Source: Bacillus_BA songklensis (lineage in GTDB: Bacteria; Bacillota; Bacilli; Bacillales; Bacillaceae_H). From it: a stretch of DNA of 64,000 nt. Below are positions 15,165 to 23,966 of the stretch, piece after piece; within the stretch, counting starts at the first letter, position 1, and each line of letters begins with the position of its first letter. Location: the NCBI RefSeq assembly GCF_042649685.1, contig NZ_JBHRZT010000020.1, positions 372,001 to 436,000 on the forward strand, given 5' to 3'. The translations under genes were made by a program, and so were the position numbers. The notes beneath the pieces are model-generated. The model was not told where the DNA came from. It did no database searches and saw only the letters and a program-made list of their open reading frames with translations.

Positions 15165-16255
15165 TCATCACTCCCCCACCCATCCAATGCTTGCGGGTAC
15201 AAGTAACCTAGAGCAATCCCTTTTTTAATGGCATCCCGTAATGTGGCATAGCAATAACTGACTTCTTCTCCTCTCGCCCCTTTCATAACCTGGTTCAATG
15301 TTTTTCCGTATAACAGCTCATACACACTTGCTTGCCGGTGCCTTCTCATTTTCCTGCATAATGGATGACACACATCCGTACAAAATGGACATTGCAGGTC
15401 GACCAGCCTTTGAGCTGCTACGGCAACAAGGGTTTGCTCAATTTCTTGAAATCCGACTCCAAATTCGAGAAGCCGGTAAATGGCTCCAGGTGCATCTCTT
15501 GTATGCATAGTCGTCAAAACTAAATGACCTGTCAATGAGGCTCTTACAGCAATTTGCGCTGTTTCATCATCCCGAATTTCCCCCACCATAATAATATCGG
15601 GGTCATGCCTTAAAATGGCTCGCAAGCCAGTCGCATACGTAATACCTGCCTTCTCATTGACCTGTACTTGCAATACTCCTTCGCTTCGGCGTTCAATCGG
15701 ATCTTCAAGCGTAATAATATTGCGATTGAACAGCTTTTTTGATTCATTTAAAAGGGTATACAAGGTGGTGGTCTTTCCAGAACCCGTTGGACCTGTAAAA
15801 ATAATGAGTCCATGCGAATGTTTTAAAAGGGAGATTAATTTTCTTGTTGTACTTGGAAAGAGTGAGAGCTGATAAAGAGGAGTGACGTGGTTTTGTAGAA
15901 GAACACGTATCACGAGGCTTTCATCAAAAAAGGTAGGTAATGTGGAAAATCGTAAGCTGACAGGAGCATCATCAATGGTAACAGTTAACGAACCGCTTTG
16001 AGGTTTTCGTTTTTCTCCAATATCCATCCCGCCTAAAAACTTAAAATGGGCAATCAAGCGTTCACATCTTTGTTTGGACATCACTTCCTTTACCATTAAT
16101 TCTTTTCCCAGTCGCACTTGTATAACCGCATCTTCTTCCCGGGGAATGACATGCACATCGGAAACGCGATACGTACAAGCATAACGAATCAATTGTTCAG
16201 CCATTTTCTCGATATTGGCTACAATAGGAATCTCCTCCTTTTCTTTTTGATACAT
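15161..16255 (-). CDS. comGA: competence pseudopilus assembly ATPase ComGA
   Basis: A GspE/PilB-family ATPase of up to 364 residues. Walker A GPTGSGKTTT is at 155-164, with the Asp box HDPDIIMVGEIRD near 213-225 and a C-terminal Cys group (CPFCTDVCHPLC) typical of ComGA. The start is uncertain. ATG 16255 has a weak ribosome site, while the best Shine-Dalgarno (AAAGGAGG) lies inside the frame and points to an ATT codon at 16225, which is where relatives begin; ATG 16204 is another option. First gene of the comG operon; expression should depend on ComK, although I could not identify a convincing ComK site. Confidence 0.92.
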   Translation of the reverse strand: MYQKEKEEIPIVANIEKMAEQLIRYACTYRVSDVHVIPREEDAVIQVRLGKELMVKEVMSKQRCERLIAHFKFLGGMDIGEKRKPQSGSLTVTIDDAPVSLRFSTLPTFFDESLVIRVLLQNHVTPLYQLSLFPSTTRKLISLLKHSHGLIIFTGPTGSGKTTTLYTLLNESKKLFNRNIITLEDPIERRSEGVLQVQVNEKAGITYATGLRAILRHDPDIIMVGEIRDDETAQIAVRASLTGHLVLTTMHTRDAPGAIYRLLEFGVGFQEIEQTLVAVAAQRLVDLQCPFCTDVCHPLCRKMRRHRQASVYELLYGKTLNQVMKGARGEEVSYCYATLRDAIKKGIALGYLYPQALDGWGSDE

Positions 16256-16501
16256 CTACACTATTCTCCATTTTCTCCCTTTTTCCTACAATATTTTTGT
16301 AAAGATATTGTAAATAAGAGACTGAAAGAGATTTTCTTATCTATTAAAACAAAATTGTATCCATAATTAACGCCTCCTGTTTTATTCCGCCTTTAATCAA
16401 TTCATTTACATTGCATCCGCTTTGCATAACGTTTGTATAGTTATTTACATAGTCTCTTGTGAACTTTTTTTAAACTTAAGGCGTTAATTTGTTTCTTCCG
16501 T

Positions 16502-16529
16502 TTTCCACACTGGAAAGGTGTATTATAAT
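16502..16529 (+). promoter_or_regulatory. candidate promoter with operator before the four-Cys regulator
   Basis: Palindrome TTTCCA-CAC-TGGAAA (16502-16516) lies just before a TATAAT -10 box (16524-16529). This would place the palindrome between -35 and -10 of the regulator's own promoter, a common position for self-repression. The remaining DNA of the divergent 307-bp gap (16256-16501) is AT-rich, and nothing else could be assigned in it. Confidence 0.4.
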
Positions 16530-16562
16530 GAAACTATATTGGGCACTAGGAGTGAGACCAAA

Positions 16563-17264
16563 ATGGAAGAGACTTTAAAAGTAACAAGCATTCTTTCTGA
16601 TCCGACCCGTTTTCATATTTATGAATACATTTCAAACCAACGAAAAGATGTAACTGTTCAGGAAATTGCCGATTTATTTCATATCCACCCAAATGTCGCA
16701 AGACTTCATTTATCAAAGCTGGAAGAGATTAATCTCATTATCTCTGAAACCAAAAAAACAGGAAAAGGCGGAAGACCAAGCCGCTTTTACCGTTTATCAG
16801 ACGATGTCATTCAACTCTCTTTTCCTTATCGGGATTATCAACTGTTATCGAATATTGCGGTTCATGCTATTGGAATGCTTGACGAGCAAGGACAAAAATT
16901 ATTCAATGACAGTGCTTACGAATATGGAATAACATATCTTAAGAAGCATTACTCTCACTTATATACAGACATCAACTCTTTAAGTGATGAAGAAAAATTG
17001 AACATCATCAAAGACGCTTCTGCCAGTACAGGCTTATTTCCCATGATATCGATAAAGGAAGATGGAAAAACGGTCATCTTCGAAATCCGAAACTGCCCTT
17101 TCAAGGAATCCGCTTTCATTCATCATGAGGCTGTCTGCAACATGCACAATGCTTTCCTAAAAGGAATGTTTAGCGTATTGTTTCCTAGTCTATTATTTGA
17201 AGTGCACGACAACATGGCTTTAGGTTGTGAAACATGCACCTATTACGTAAGTGTCACAACCTAG
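16563..17264 (+). CDS. winged-helix transcriptional regulator with four-Cys C-terminal domain
   Basis: A 233-residue protein. Residues 1-80 form an ArsR/DeoR-like winged helix (ILSDPTRFHIYEYI, TVQEIADLFHIHPNVARLHLSKL, GRPSRFYRL). The C-terminal half ends with cysteines at 178 (NCPF), 192 (VCNMH), 222 and 225 (GCETC), the layout expected for a metal or Fe-S sensor as in SufR-like regulators. Start ATG 16563 follows AGGAGTGA; the frame to 16518 is not supported. It is divergent from comGA, and its target is unknown. The SufR link is inference from domain layout. Confidence 0.8.
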   Translation: MEETLKVTSILSDPTRFHIYEYISNQRKDVTVQEIADLFHIHPNVARLHLSKLEEINLIISETKKTGKGGRPSRFYRLSDDVIQLSFPYRDYQLLSNIAVHAIGMLDEQGQKLFNDSAYEYGITYLKKHYSHLYTDINSLSDEEKLNIIKDASASTGLFPMISIKEDGKTVIFEIRNCPFKESAFIHHEAVCNMHNAFLKGMFSVLFPSLLFEVHDNMALGCETCTYYVSVTT

Positions 17265-17349
17265 AAACAAAGTAATATTTACAATTGTATGAAAAATACA
17301 TTATAATAATGTAAGTAATTGACATGTGGGTGTAAAGGAGGGGATGGAT

Positions 17350-17595
17350 ATGGACCGTATGTACCGTGTTTTGGCGTTTTGGACCGGGATTTTTTCCGTC
17401 ATGTTCTATCTTGGACACATGCATACTACGTCTCTTATTTTCTTAGGTCAAACAGGCTTTTTTGCACTTTTAAGTTACTTAAAGCTTTCAGAGCGCATGT
17501 ATATCTACATCTTTGGAGCTTACTTAACGGTTTTCTTTGCTGGCTTTACATATTGGACAACATTCATGATGGTTCCAGGTGCTGGCGGGCATTAA
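17350..17595 (+). CDS. yqgY: DUF2626 small membrane protein (YqgY)
   Basis: An 81-residue protein with three hydrophobic segments (about 7-24, 28-45 and 50-72) and a C-terminal VPGAGGH tail. It matches the DUF2626 family at this position in Bacillus. The start MDRMYRV follows AAAGGAGGGG by 8 bases; in-frame upstream codons sit on the ribosome site. Function unknown. Confidence 0.88.
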   Translation: MDRMYRVLAFWTGIFSVMFYLGHMHTTSLIFLGQTGFFALLSYLKLSERMYIYIFGAYLTVFFAGFTYWTTFMMVPGAGGH

Positions 17596-17598
17596 TAA

Positions 17599-17643
17599 GA
17601 ACGCCCCTTGTTGAATTACTTCAACAGGGGGTGTTCCTTTTTT
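17599..17643 (+). terminator. terminator after yqgY
   Basis: Stem AACGCCCCTTGTTGAA / TTCAACAGGGGGTGTT with a short loop and a CCTTTTTTT tail. It is shared with the convergent methyltransferase gene. Confidence 0.9.
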
Positions 17644-18781
17644 ATGGTGTTCTATTAAAAGAAAAGGGAGATGAAAAGAGCTTCTCTTTTTCCAGCCTTA
17701 TTCCTTTTCCCTGAACGATTACATGAAAATGATTACTCATTCCATCATCCATTATTAAACTGCGAATTGCCCTGTTTTGCTTGCTTATTTCAGAAAAAGG
17801 ATTCAAATCTACATTTTCTTCCAATAAATCCAGTATTCCAATCGATAACAAAAATTCATGCTGTCGACCAAAAGCAGCCACTTCCGCTCCCCATTGTTTT
17901 CCTTTATCAATAAAACTGTCGAAATGAATATGGGTTGTTAAATCCATTTGGCCAGCATACAACAGCGGGTTAGAAACGAGCTGGTGCTGAAAATAGCCGC
18001 GTAAACTCCCATGGCGGCGCAACGGATGACGAAGCTCTTGAAATGTGTAGCCGTAATCAACCGTTACCATCATGCCCTTTTCAAAAAGAGAATGTAGTTC
18101 TTCTAATTTTTCTAACATCATAAGCGGAATTTCCATCCGCTGGTTATTCGTTAACTGAATGTTGTAATCTGCTAAATATTGCTGAATGCATTCATTTTCG
18201 ACCGGTGTAAATACTTCCGTCAACTCGCCTTCACTATCAATCGATATCCATACTTCATACAGTTGGTCCTCTGCTCGTTGAATAACTTCTACAGGCAGGG
18301 CATCAAACCACTCGTTAGAAAAAATTATTCCTTGAAAGGTGCCAATTGTTGATTTTAGTTCTTTTAAACTGCTGAAATACTTTAACCGGGAATATGATTC
18401 AAGCTCATCCTGCTGGAGTTGTTGATGGTAAAAGCTTTTTTCCACCACATAATACGTAACTTCCGGAAAAGTTTCTGGAGAGAAGCTTTCCCATTCCTTT
18501 AACACATACTTAGCGAAGCGTCCGTCCCCTCCTCCAATTTCACAAATCACAGGTGGAAGCTTCCCTTGATTGATAACTTTACAAAAAAAGCGGGAAAATA
18601 CCTTCGCAAAAACCGGGAAAGCATGAGGAGTCGTAGTAAAGTCCCCTTCTTTTCCAATCTTCACATCTTTTTTCATATAATAACCGTGCACCGGATGGTA
18701 CAATGCATTATGTATAAAAACAGAGTAAGGAATTCTCTTGAGCGGTGATTGTATAATGAGTTCTTTTATAAATTCCCTCAT
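17642..18781 (-). CDS. MidA/NDUFAF7-family SAM-dependent methyltransferase
   Basis: A 379-residue class I methyltransferase (Methyltransf_28, DUF185). Signatures are HGYYMKKDVKIGKEGDFTT near residue 33, the SAM loop CEIGGGDGRFAKYVL near 79-93, IIFSNEWFDALPVE and VDYGYTFQEL. Eukaryotic members methylate an arginine of a complex I subunit; the bacterial substrate is unknown. It lies 13 bp downstream of yqgX on the same strand, so the two are probably cotranscribed. Confidence 0.88.
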   Translation of the reverse strand: MREFIKELIIQSPLKRIPYSVFIHNALYHPVHGYYMKKDVKIGKEGDFTTTPHAFPVFAKVFSRFFCKVINQGKLPPVICEIGGGDGRFAKYVLKEWESFSPETFPEVTYYVVEKSFYHQQLQQDELESYSRLKYFSSLKELKSTIGTFQGIIFSNEWFDALPVEVIQRAEDQLYEVWISIDSEGELTEVFTPVENECIQQYLADYNIQLTNNQRMEIPLMMLEKLEELHSLFEKGMMVTVDYGYTFQELRHPLRRHGSLRGYFQHQLVSNPLLYAGQMDLTTHIHFDSFIDKGKQWGAEVAAFGRQHEFLLSIGILDLLEENVDLNPFSEISKQNRAIRSLIMDDGMSNHFHVIVQGKGIRLEKEKLFSSPFSFNRTP

Positions 18782-18794
18782 CTCATTTACCTAT

Positions 18795-19427
18795 TTAAAA
18801 TCCATTTAAAAAAGGATTGTTATCCATTTCGTTGCCGATTGTTGTTTCACGTCCATGGCCGCACAATACGATTGTATCTTCAGGCAAAACAAGGAGCTTA
18901 TCGTGAATACTTTGTAAAAGCTGCTGATGATTCCCTCCTGGTAAATCTGTACGCCCGATACTGCTTTCGAATAAGACATCTCCTGAAGCAATCATTCCAG
19001 CTTTTTTAAAATAATAGGACACGCTGCCTGGTGAATGGCCAGGGGTTTCGTATACTTCACATGTAAAATCCCCGATTGTCAGCACATCTTCCTCTTTTAA
19101 AAGATGCGTAGCAGGCTTAACCGCAATAGCTCCCATCATGAAAAATTGCGAACCATTCAAAGCAGGATTTGTTAGCCATTCCTGCTCATGACTATGAACA
19201 TACACCGGAATGTTATACTTTTCACGTACCACATCTACTGCCCCAATATGATCAAAGTGAGCATGCGTCAATAAAATGGCCAATGGCACCAGTTTTTCTC
19301 TTTCTATTAGCTGATTTAGCTTTTCTCCTTCTTCCCCTGGATCGATAATTATACATTCTCTTTTTTCATTTTGAATGATATAACAGTTTGTTTGCAGCGG
19401 TCCTAATGGAACTCGACTATATTTCAT
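18795..19427 (-). CDS. yqgX: metallo-beta-lactamase-fold hydrolase (YqgX, glyoxalase II type)
   Basis: A 210-residue zinc hydrolase. The metal motif THAHFDHIG lies at 54-62, with further ligands in ETPGHSPGS, SGDVLF and CGHGRETTIG. It probably hydrolyses thioesters such as S-lactoyl-bacillithiol; this substrate is inference from relatives. Start 19427 (MKYSRVPLGP) follows AAAAGGAGG by 8 bases, and a frame to 19448 contains that ribosome site. First gene of a pair with the MidA-type methyltransferase. Confidence 0.9.
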   Translation of the reverse strand: MKYSRVPLGPLQTNCYIIQNEKRECIIIDPGEEGEKLNQLIEREKLVPLAILLTHAHFDHIGAVDVVREKYNIPVYVHSHEQEWLTNPALNGSQFFMMGAIAVKPATHLLKEEDVLTIGDFTCEVYETPGHSPGSVSYYFKKAGMIASGDVLFESSIGRTDLPGGNHQQLLQSIHDKLLVLPEDTIVLCGHGRETTIGNEMDNNPFLNGF

Positions 19428-19600
19428 TTTGCAAATCCTCCTTTTCATTCATTCTTTTCAATATTTTACAACAATTTTCACAAAGATTAAACGAATCGCT
19501 TTTTCATTGTGACATAGAAGTGCCATTTTTTCGCCTCGACAAATGTTTTGAAAACATTTAAAATAAAAAAGAGTAAAGAAAGCGTTAGCAATTATACATT

Positions 19601-19722
19601 AGCTTTGTTAAGGAACATTGTTGATTGAACATCTCGACTCATTCATCCGGAAGCTCTGCTCCGTTCGTCTTTTGGCAAATGCCGAAGAGAAGTTAAAAAT
19701 CAACACTCAACTTTAACGCAGC
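19601..19722. repeat. long imperfect inverted repeat (GTTAAGGAACA type)
   Basis: Outer arms AGCTTTGTTAAGG...TGTTGATT and AATCAACA...CTTTAACGCAGCT enclose a smaller hairpin (CTTTTGGCAAATGCCGAAG). The start GTTAAGGAACA..GTTG.TT recurs at 21708-21780. It occupies most of the 348-bp gap between divergent yqgX and yqgW and has no coding potential. Confidence 0.6.
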
Positions 19723-19775
19723 TGCAGAATTGGCTATAAGTGAGAAAATATCGGTCAATCAAAGGGGGGTTTTTC

Positions 19776-19949
19776 ATGGGCCTTGTCATCATTTTTGGAC
19801 TTACAGCACTCCTTGCTCTATACGGTGCCTTTACAGCATTGCGTAATAAAAACTTACTTGGAGCAGGATTTGCTTTAGCGACAGTTGGTTTCTTCGGATG
19901 GTTTACAGTTATGACTGTATTACATCATGGATTCCCGGCTGCGCACTAA
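19776..19949 (+). CDS. yqgW: DUF2759 small membrane protein (YqgW)
   Basis: A 57-residue protein with two hydrophobic segments (residues 2-20 and 28-48) and a His-rich tail (LHHGFPAAH). It matches the DUF2759 family at this locus. ATG 19776 follows AAAGGGGGG by 6 bases; the frame from 19740 crosses that site. Function unknown. A strong terminator follows. Confidence 0.85.
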   Translation: MGLVIIFGLTALLALYGAFTALRNKNLLGAGFALATVGFFGWFTVMTVLHHGFPAAH

Positions 19950-19963
19950 ATGATTACATAAAA

Positions 19964-19996
19964 AAACAAGCCGTTACAGGATAACGGCTTGTTTTT
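19964..19996 (+). terminator. terminator after yqgW
   Basis: Perfect stem AAACAAGCCGTTA / TAACGGCTTGTTT followed by T residues. Confidence 0.92.
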
Positions 19997-20035
19997 CAGA
20001 TTGTCGAGAAACCCTTTAGGGTTCTCGACAATCTG
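19997..20035. repeat. 17-bp-arm hairpin bordering the IS1182 remnant
   Basis: Arms CAGATTGTCGAGAAACCC / GGGTTCTCGACAATCTG with one bulged base. It lies directly after the yqgW terminator and 66 bp before the transposase remnant; it may be an insertion-sequence end. Confidence 0.5.
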
Positions 20036-20101
20036 AACCGTTTCCTATTGAAACGGTGAAAAATCATGGAACTACGAGAGATCACTCTCTGAAATCACCC
20101 T

Positions 20102-20374
20102 TCATCCCACCTTTTTGGTGAGGTGGAGGGCGATTTTCTTCATGTTTTGGCAGGCGGCTGTGAAAAAGGCCTGCTCTTGGACAGACTTCCCCCCTCGAAA
20201 CCGAGCGTATCGATAGCCATGAAGTTCTTTGGCGTCGGCAAAACTCCGTTCAATCGTGGAACAGCGAAGTGTATATAATCGTTTTCCTTCTTTTGTTCGT
20301 TTATGTTGACGAGTGATTTCTTTATACTCTTCCCAAATGTGGCGTGTCACGGTTCGTTGTCGAATAAGAAAGAA
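20102..20374 (-). pseudogene. IS1182-family transposase, C-terminal remnant
   Basis: About 90 residues survive, with CSTIERSFADAKELHGYRYARFRG and QAFFTAACQNMKKIA, the C-terminal end of IS1182-type DDE transposases (normally about 450-550 residues). Upstream, the frame hits a TGA at about 20375 and the rest is gone. Only the conserved Glu-containing end of the catalytic domain remains, so it is inactive. Hairpins at 19997-20035 and 20403-20433 flank it and may mark the scar. Confidence 0.85.
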
Positions 20375-20402
20375 TACATCTCATTGGACAGACATAAAAA
20401 GA

Positions 20403-20433
20403 AGGCTGTTGAGAAAAACTTTCTCAACAGCCT
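20403..20433. repeat. perfect 14-bp-arm hairpin
   Basis: AGGCTGTTGAGAAA-AAC-TTTCTCAACAGCCT. It sits between the transposase remnant and miniature element B and has no clear T tract, so it may be part of the insertion-sequence debris. Confidence 0.6.
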
Positions 20434-20465
20434 GGAAAACCTTCGCTAAATAGCCAAGGTTTTTG

Positions 20466-20572
20466 TTTATCCCGCATCAACGGGCAGTAAGACTCTCACT
20501 TCAAACTTAGCATCATCGGAGAAGTTGAAGTGGGGGATGAAGGAACCCTCCGCTGATGGAAGTTTCCTTTAT
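20466..20572 (+). mobile_element. IS200/IS605-like miniature element, copy B
   Basis: TTTAT-CCCGCATCAACGGG at the left and CCGCTGATGGAAGTTTCCTTTAT at the right, about 107 bp including the flanking TTTAT. It lacks the GCCCGATAAGATCAACTAA segment of copies A and C. It lies next to the IS1182 remnant. Confidence 0.75.
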
Positions 20573-20681
20573 GTGAAATTTATAAGATTGACGATTTTTT
20601 TTGTCTTCAAATTCATGATTTGTTCCAATTGATACCCCATTAAACTCAATTTACCGTTTGGAGACAATCTAAAAGGAACAT

Positions 20682-21602
20682 TCAAACCATATACATAGAT
20701 GCGACTAATATCCCAATACATTCATGATAAATGGACGAAAACTGCGATAAAGGTAAAGGATTAATTCCTTTGCCAAGTTCAATTGTAAAACCTGGCTTGT
20801 TCCACTTCAATATAAACCAATCTTTATATCCTGCATAACTATCGATATTTCTTACAGATCGATACGGGCTTACTCGTTCAAATTCAGCTGCCATTCGCTC
20901 AGATTCGGGAGGCTCCTTCTCCATATATCCCCAATAAAACTCTTTTCCTTGTGTATGAAGAGCAAGAACGAGATTCGGGTTCAGGCTTTCCGTTAAACGA
21001 GCCATACAAAGCACTTCAGGTTCTGACATCGGATAATCCCCGCCAAAATCCCGTGGATGGGGTCCCTTTAACATTTTTCGCTGTGTTTCTTTTTCCCAAT
21101 TTGCCGGAAACTGCTTATTTAAATCCACTCCTCTTATGTTCGCTTTCCATCCTTGGAAATCATCAAAATTCTTATTGGTATAGATAACAAAGGACCGATA
21201 CGGTTCAACAATGGAAGCTGGTCCATCCACGACTAAATTTACCCCATCGGGATTAACCATCGGAACGACTGACAATGTCACATTGTGATATAACATACGA
21301 GCTTCCTTTCCATAAAAATCACTACCGGCTTGAACAGCCTCAGCATATTCCTTTACAAATCTCATCAACACATTTGTTGTGATCCATTCATTTGCATGAA
21401 AGGAAGCATTCATGTGAACGTTTTTTTTCCCTTTGCCGATCATAAGATGAAAGATCGGCTGCCCAAGAACGCTCAATCCAACCTGCTTCACTTTAACAAA
21501 GGGAAATAACGTGCGTAAGACTGCTAACTCCTCATATAATCTTATGGAGTTATATGGTGTCGTTCTTTCATCACAAATATAAGAAGCTGGATCACGTCTC
21601 AT
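20682..21602 (-). CDS. yqgT: M14-family peptidase, gamma-D-glutamyl-diaminopimelate type (YqgT)
   Basis: A 306-residue zinc carboxypeptidase-fold enzyme. Zinc ligands are H69 and E72 in FHANEW, then the His in LALHTQGKE; the catalytic Glu is in FTIELGKG near the C-terminus. It should cut gamma-D-Glu-diaminopimelate bonds in cell-wall peptides. No LysM-like or signal region precedes the catalytic domain, so it may act in the cytoplasm on recycled peptides. ATG 21602 follows AAGGGGGAGG. The terminator of yqgS lies upstream. Confidence 0.9.
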   Translation of the reverse strand: MRRDPASYICDERTTPYNSIRLYEELAVLRTLFPFVKVKQVGLSVLGQPIFHLMIGKGKKNVHMNASFHANEWITTNVLMRFVKEYAEAVQAGSDFYGKEARMLYHNVTLSVVPMVNPDGVNLVVDGPASIVEPYRSFVIYTNKNFDDFQGWKANIRGVDLNKQFPANWEKETQRKMLKGPHPRDFGGDYPMSEPEVLCMARLTESLNPNLVLALHTQGKEFYWGYMEKEPPESERMAAEFERVSPYRSVRNIDSYAGYKDWFILKWNKPGFTIELGKGINPLPLSQFSSIYHECIGILVASMYMV

Positions 21603-21662
21603 TTTCCTCCCCCTTTTGTCTTTTCTTTTTCCATTTATATGAATTTTTTCTTCTCCTCAACA

Positions 21663-21699
21663 CAAAAAAAGCTTTGAGGCGCAAAGCATCGAAGCTTTT
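21663..21699 (-). terminator. terminator after yqgS
   Basis: Stem AAAAAGCTTCGATGC / GCCTCAAAGCTTTTT (imperfect) followed by further T residues on the minus strand. Confidence 0.75.
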
Positions 21700-21707
21700 T
21701 CTCTTGA

Positions 21708-21780
21708 CATGGTTAAGGAACAAGGTTGTTTGGCTCATTCGTGCGAATGAGCCCAAAATCGACACTGGTCTTTTACATGG
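21708..21780. repeat. inverted repeat, second copy of GTTAAGGAACA type
   Basis: Contains GGTTAAGGAACAAGGTTG, a perfect inner hairpin GGCTCATTC-GTGC-GAATGAGCC, and AAATCGACACT, echoing the layout at 19601-19722. Confidence 0.55.
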
Positions 21781-21785
21781 TTTTC

Positions 21786-23678
21786 TTAGTTAATTTTTTG
21801 TTCTTTCTCAGGATGATAGTTCGTTCCTTCATAAAAACGAAGCAAATCCCCGTATACAATTTCGTCCGAGTAATCTAGCTCTTGTTTCGCTTTTTCCATA
21901 TAAGGTTCGCAGTACTTTGAATCCGCTTCTTGTCCAGTTTTCTTATCGTAACATTTGTTTTCCGTATACACGTACTTGCCTGTAATAAAACTTCCGTCAC
22001 GAAGAACTGTAAAATTCATTTTTTCTTTCGAAAATAGATCTGTTCCAAAGTGAACATCATTTTTCGTATCAATGCCAAGTAAATGAAGAATGGTCGGTTT
22101 TAAGTCAATTTGGCCTGATACCTTATGGACCGTTCCTTTATACTTCCCACCCGGAATATGAATAATGAGGGGAACACGCTGCAGCTGTGTTGACACAAGC
22201 GGTGTTACTTCTTTACCTAAGTATTGCCCGATCGCTGCATTATGATTTTCGGAAATGCCATAGTGATCACCATACATCATGATGATGGAATTATCGTATA
22301 ACCCTTCTTCCTTTAAACGAGTGATGAAATGTTTGACTGCTTCATCAGTATATCGAACCGTTGGAAAATAACGATTTAATGTTCGGCTGTTGGAAGTGTA
22401 TTCATCCACCATCCCATCTTCCTCGTTTAACTCAAAAGGAAAGTGATTGGTCAATGTAATAAACTTTGTATAAAATGGCTGCGGCAATGATTTTAAATGG
22501 ACAATGGATTGCTCGAAGAAGTCTACATCTTTTAATCCCCAGCCAATTGAATTTTCAGGTGTCACTTTATAATCAGTTAATGAGAAATAACGATCAAACC
22601 CTAATCTCAGATACATAATATCGCGGTTCCAGAAACTTTTGTTATTGGCATGGAGCATAGCTGTATAATAACCGTGCTGTTTTAGGATTTCTGGTATGGC
22701 ATTATATTCATTTCCGGAATGAGTAAAAAAGACTGAGCCCCGTCCAAGCGGGTATAAAGAGTTCTCTACCAAAAATTCCGCATCGGACGTTTTACCTTGT
22801 CCCGTTTGATGATAAAAGTTATCGAAATAATAACTTTCCTTTAGGAAATCATTTAAGAATGGTGTAATTTCTTGTCCATTAATTTTCCGATCAATCACAA
22901 AGCTTTGCATTGACTCTAATGATATTAGAATCACGTTTTTTCCCTTTGCAATGCCAAACAGCTCTTTACTGGGCTCTTTTTGATTTGCTTTTAAATAGTT
23001 CTCGATTTCAACAAATTCACTGCTATCTGCTAATGCGCGCTGTGCTTTTGACTTAGATTGTAAAAGAGCATCATAAATATGATAGTTATAAGTCCCAAGG
23101 TTTTTCACCAACATCTCACGGTCAAACGTACGTGTTAACAACTCAGGCCGTTCTGTTTCTGCAAGAGCCAAGTTCGAAACGAACACAACCACAACGGCAA
23201 TGCAGTAAGCAAAACGCTCTTTTTTCGTAAACGTAACCGTTGATTCTTTTTTATTCAGCCCTCGAGCTAACAAGGTCAATACTATAGTGTCGGCAAACAT
23301 AAAAATATCTGTTGACTTGAAAAGTTCAAATGTACTATTTCCTAGTTCTCCCATATTACTTGTTTGAAATAAAACGGGCCATGTTAAAAAATCATTGAAG
23401 AAACGATAAAACATAACGTTTCCAAATAACACAAATGAAATGAAAAGGCTGATGACCACTATGTAGTGATTTCTTCTTTTCGTACTCTTAAAGAATAACC
23501 CGATTCCAAAAAACATAAGTAAAAAACTTAGTGGATTAATGAATAAAATGAATTCTTGCTTTGTATTTTCAATCTCGATGTTAAAGCTGGTTTTGTAAAC
23601 GATGTACGTCTTTATCCATAATAAAAATACCGCTGTTAAAGCAAATGACAGCTTCGACAAAGAAAATCTAAGCTTCAA
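21786..23678 (-). CDS. yqgS: lipoteichoic acid synthase family protein (YqgS)
   Basis: A 630-residue LtaS-type enzyme with five N-terminal membrane segments (about residues 1-175) and an extracellular sulfatase-fold domain. The catalytic Thr is expected in GQGKTSDAEF; metal-site segments ILISLESMQSF, MMYGDHYGIS and ITLTNHFPF are visible. It polymerises glycerol phosphate from phosphatidylglycerol or primes the chain. The start is TTG at 23678 behind GGAGGAGG. It is transcribed alone, between terminators. Confidence 0.93.
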   Translation of the reverse strand: MKLRFSLSKLSFALTAVFLLWIKTYIVYKTSFNIEIENTKQEFILFINPLSFLLMFFGIGLFFKSTKRRNHYIVVISLFISFVLFGNVMFYRFFNDFLTWPVLFQTSNMGELGNSTFELFKSTDIFMFADTIVLTLLARGLNKKESTVTFTKKERFAYCIAVVVVFVSNLALAETERPELLTRTFDREMLVKNLGTYNYHIYDALLQSKSKAQRALADSSEFVEIENYLKANQKEPSKELFGIAKGKNVILISLESMQSFVIDRKINGQEITPFLNDFLKESYYFDNFYHQTGQGKTSDAEFLVENSLYPLGRGSVFFTHSGNEYNAIPEILKQHGYYTAMLHANNKSFWNRDIMYLRLGFDRYFSLTDYKVTPENSIGWGLKDVDFFEQSIVHLKSLPQPFYTKFITLTNHFPFELNEEDGMVDEYTSNSRTLNRYFPTVRYTDEAVKHFITRLKEEGLYDNSIIMMYGDHYGISENHNAAIGQYLGKEVTPLVSTQLQRVPLIIHIPGGKYKGTVHKVSGQIDLKPTILHLLGIDTKNDVHFGTDLFSKEKMNFTVLRDGSFITGKYVYTENKCYDKKTGQEADSKYCEPYMEKAKQELDYSDEIVYGDLLRFYEGTNYHPEKEQKIN

Positions 23679-23886
23679 CTCAATACCTCCTCCGTTATAA
23701 TTGAAAACGGTAAGGGCTAAACGGAACTAATCTTATGTTTTTTACAAAAAAGCAGTTTGCCCTCCATATTAAATAAGCAGAATAGTAATGTTACTGTTTT
23801 ATTCAATTCATTACCAAATTAGACGGATTTAATTGGAAAAAGTTCCAAAATCAAGATTAGGAACATTTAAAATTATAACGATAAAC

Positions 23887-23926
23887 ATAAAAAAGAGTCT
23901 CCACTTATAGAGTGGAGACTCTTTTC
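23887..23926 (-). terminator. terminator after glcK
   Basis: Perfect stem AAAAGAGTCTCCACT / AGTGGAGACTCTTTT, with TTTTTT on the minus strand. Confidence 0.92.
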
Positions 23927-23966
23927 CCTTAATATACTACCGTTTTTTTATAGGGAAAACCAGGCA

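Noticed and set aside
16256..16400. ComK boxes (AAAA-N5-TTTT) before comGA
   Set aside because: Only partial matches in AT-rich DNA; not enough to annotate.
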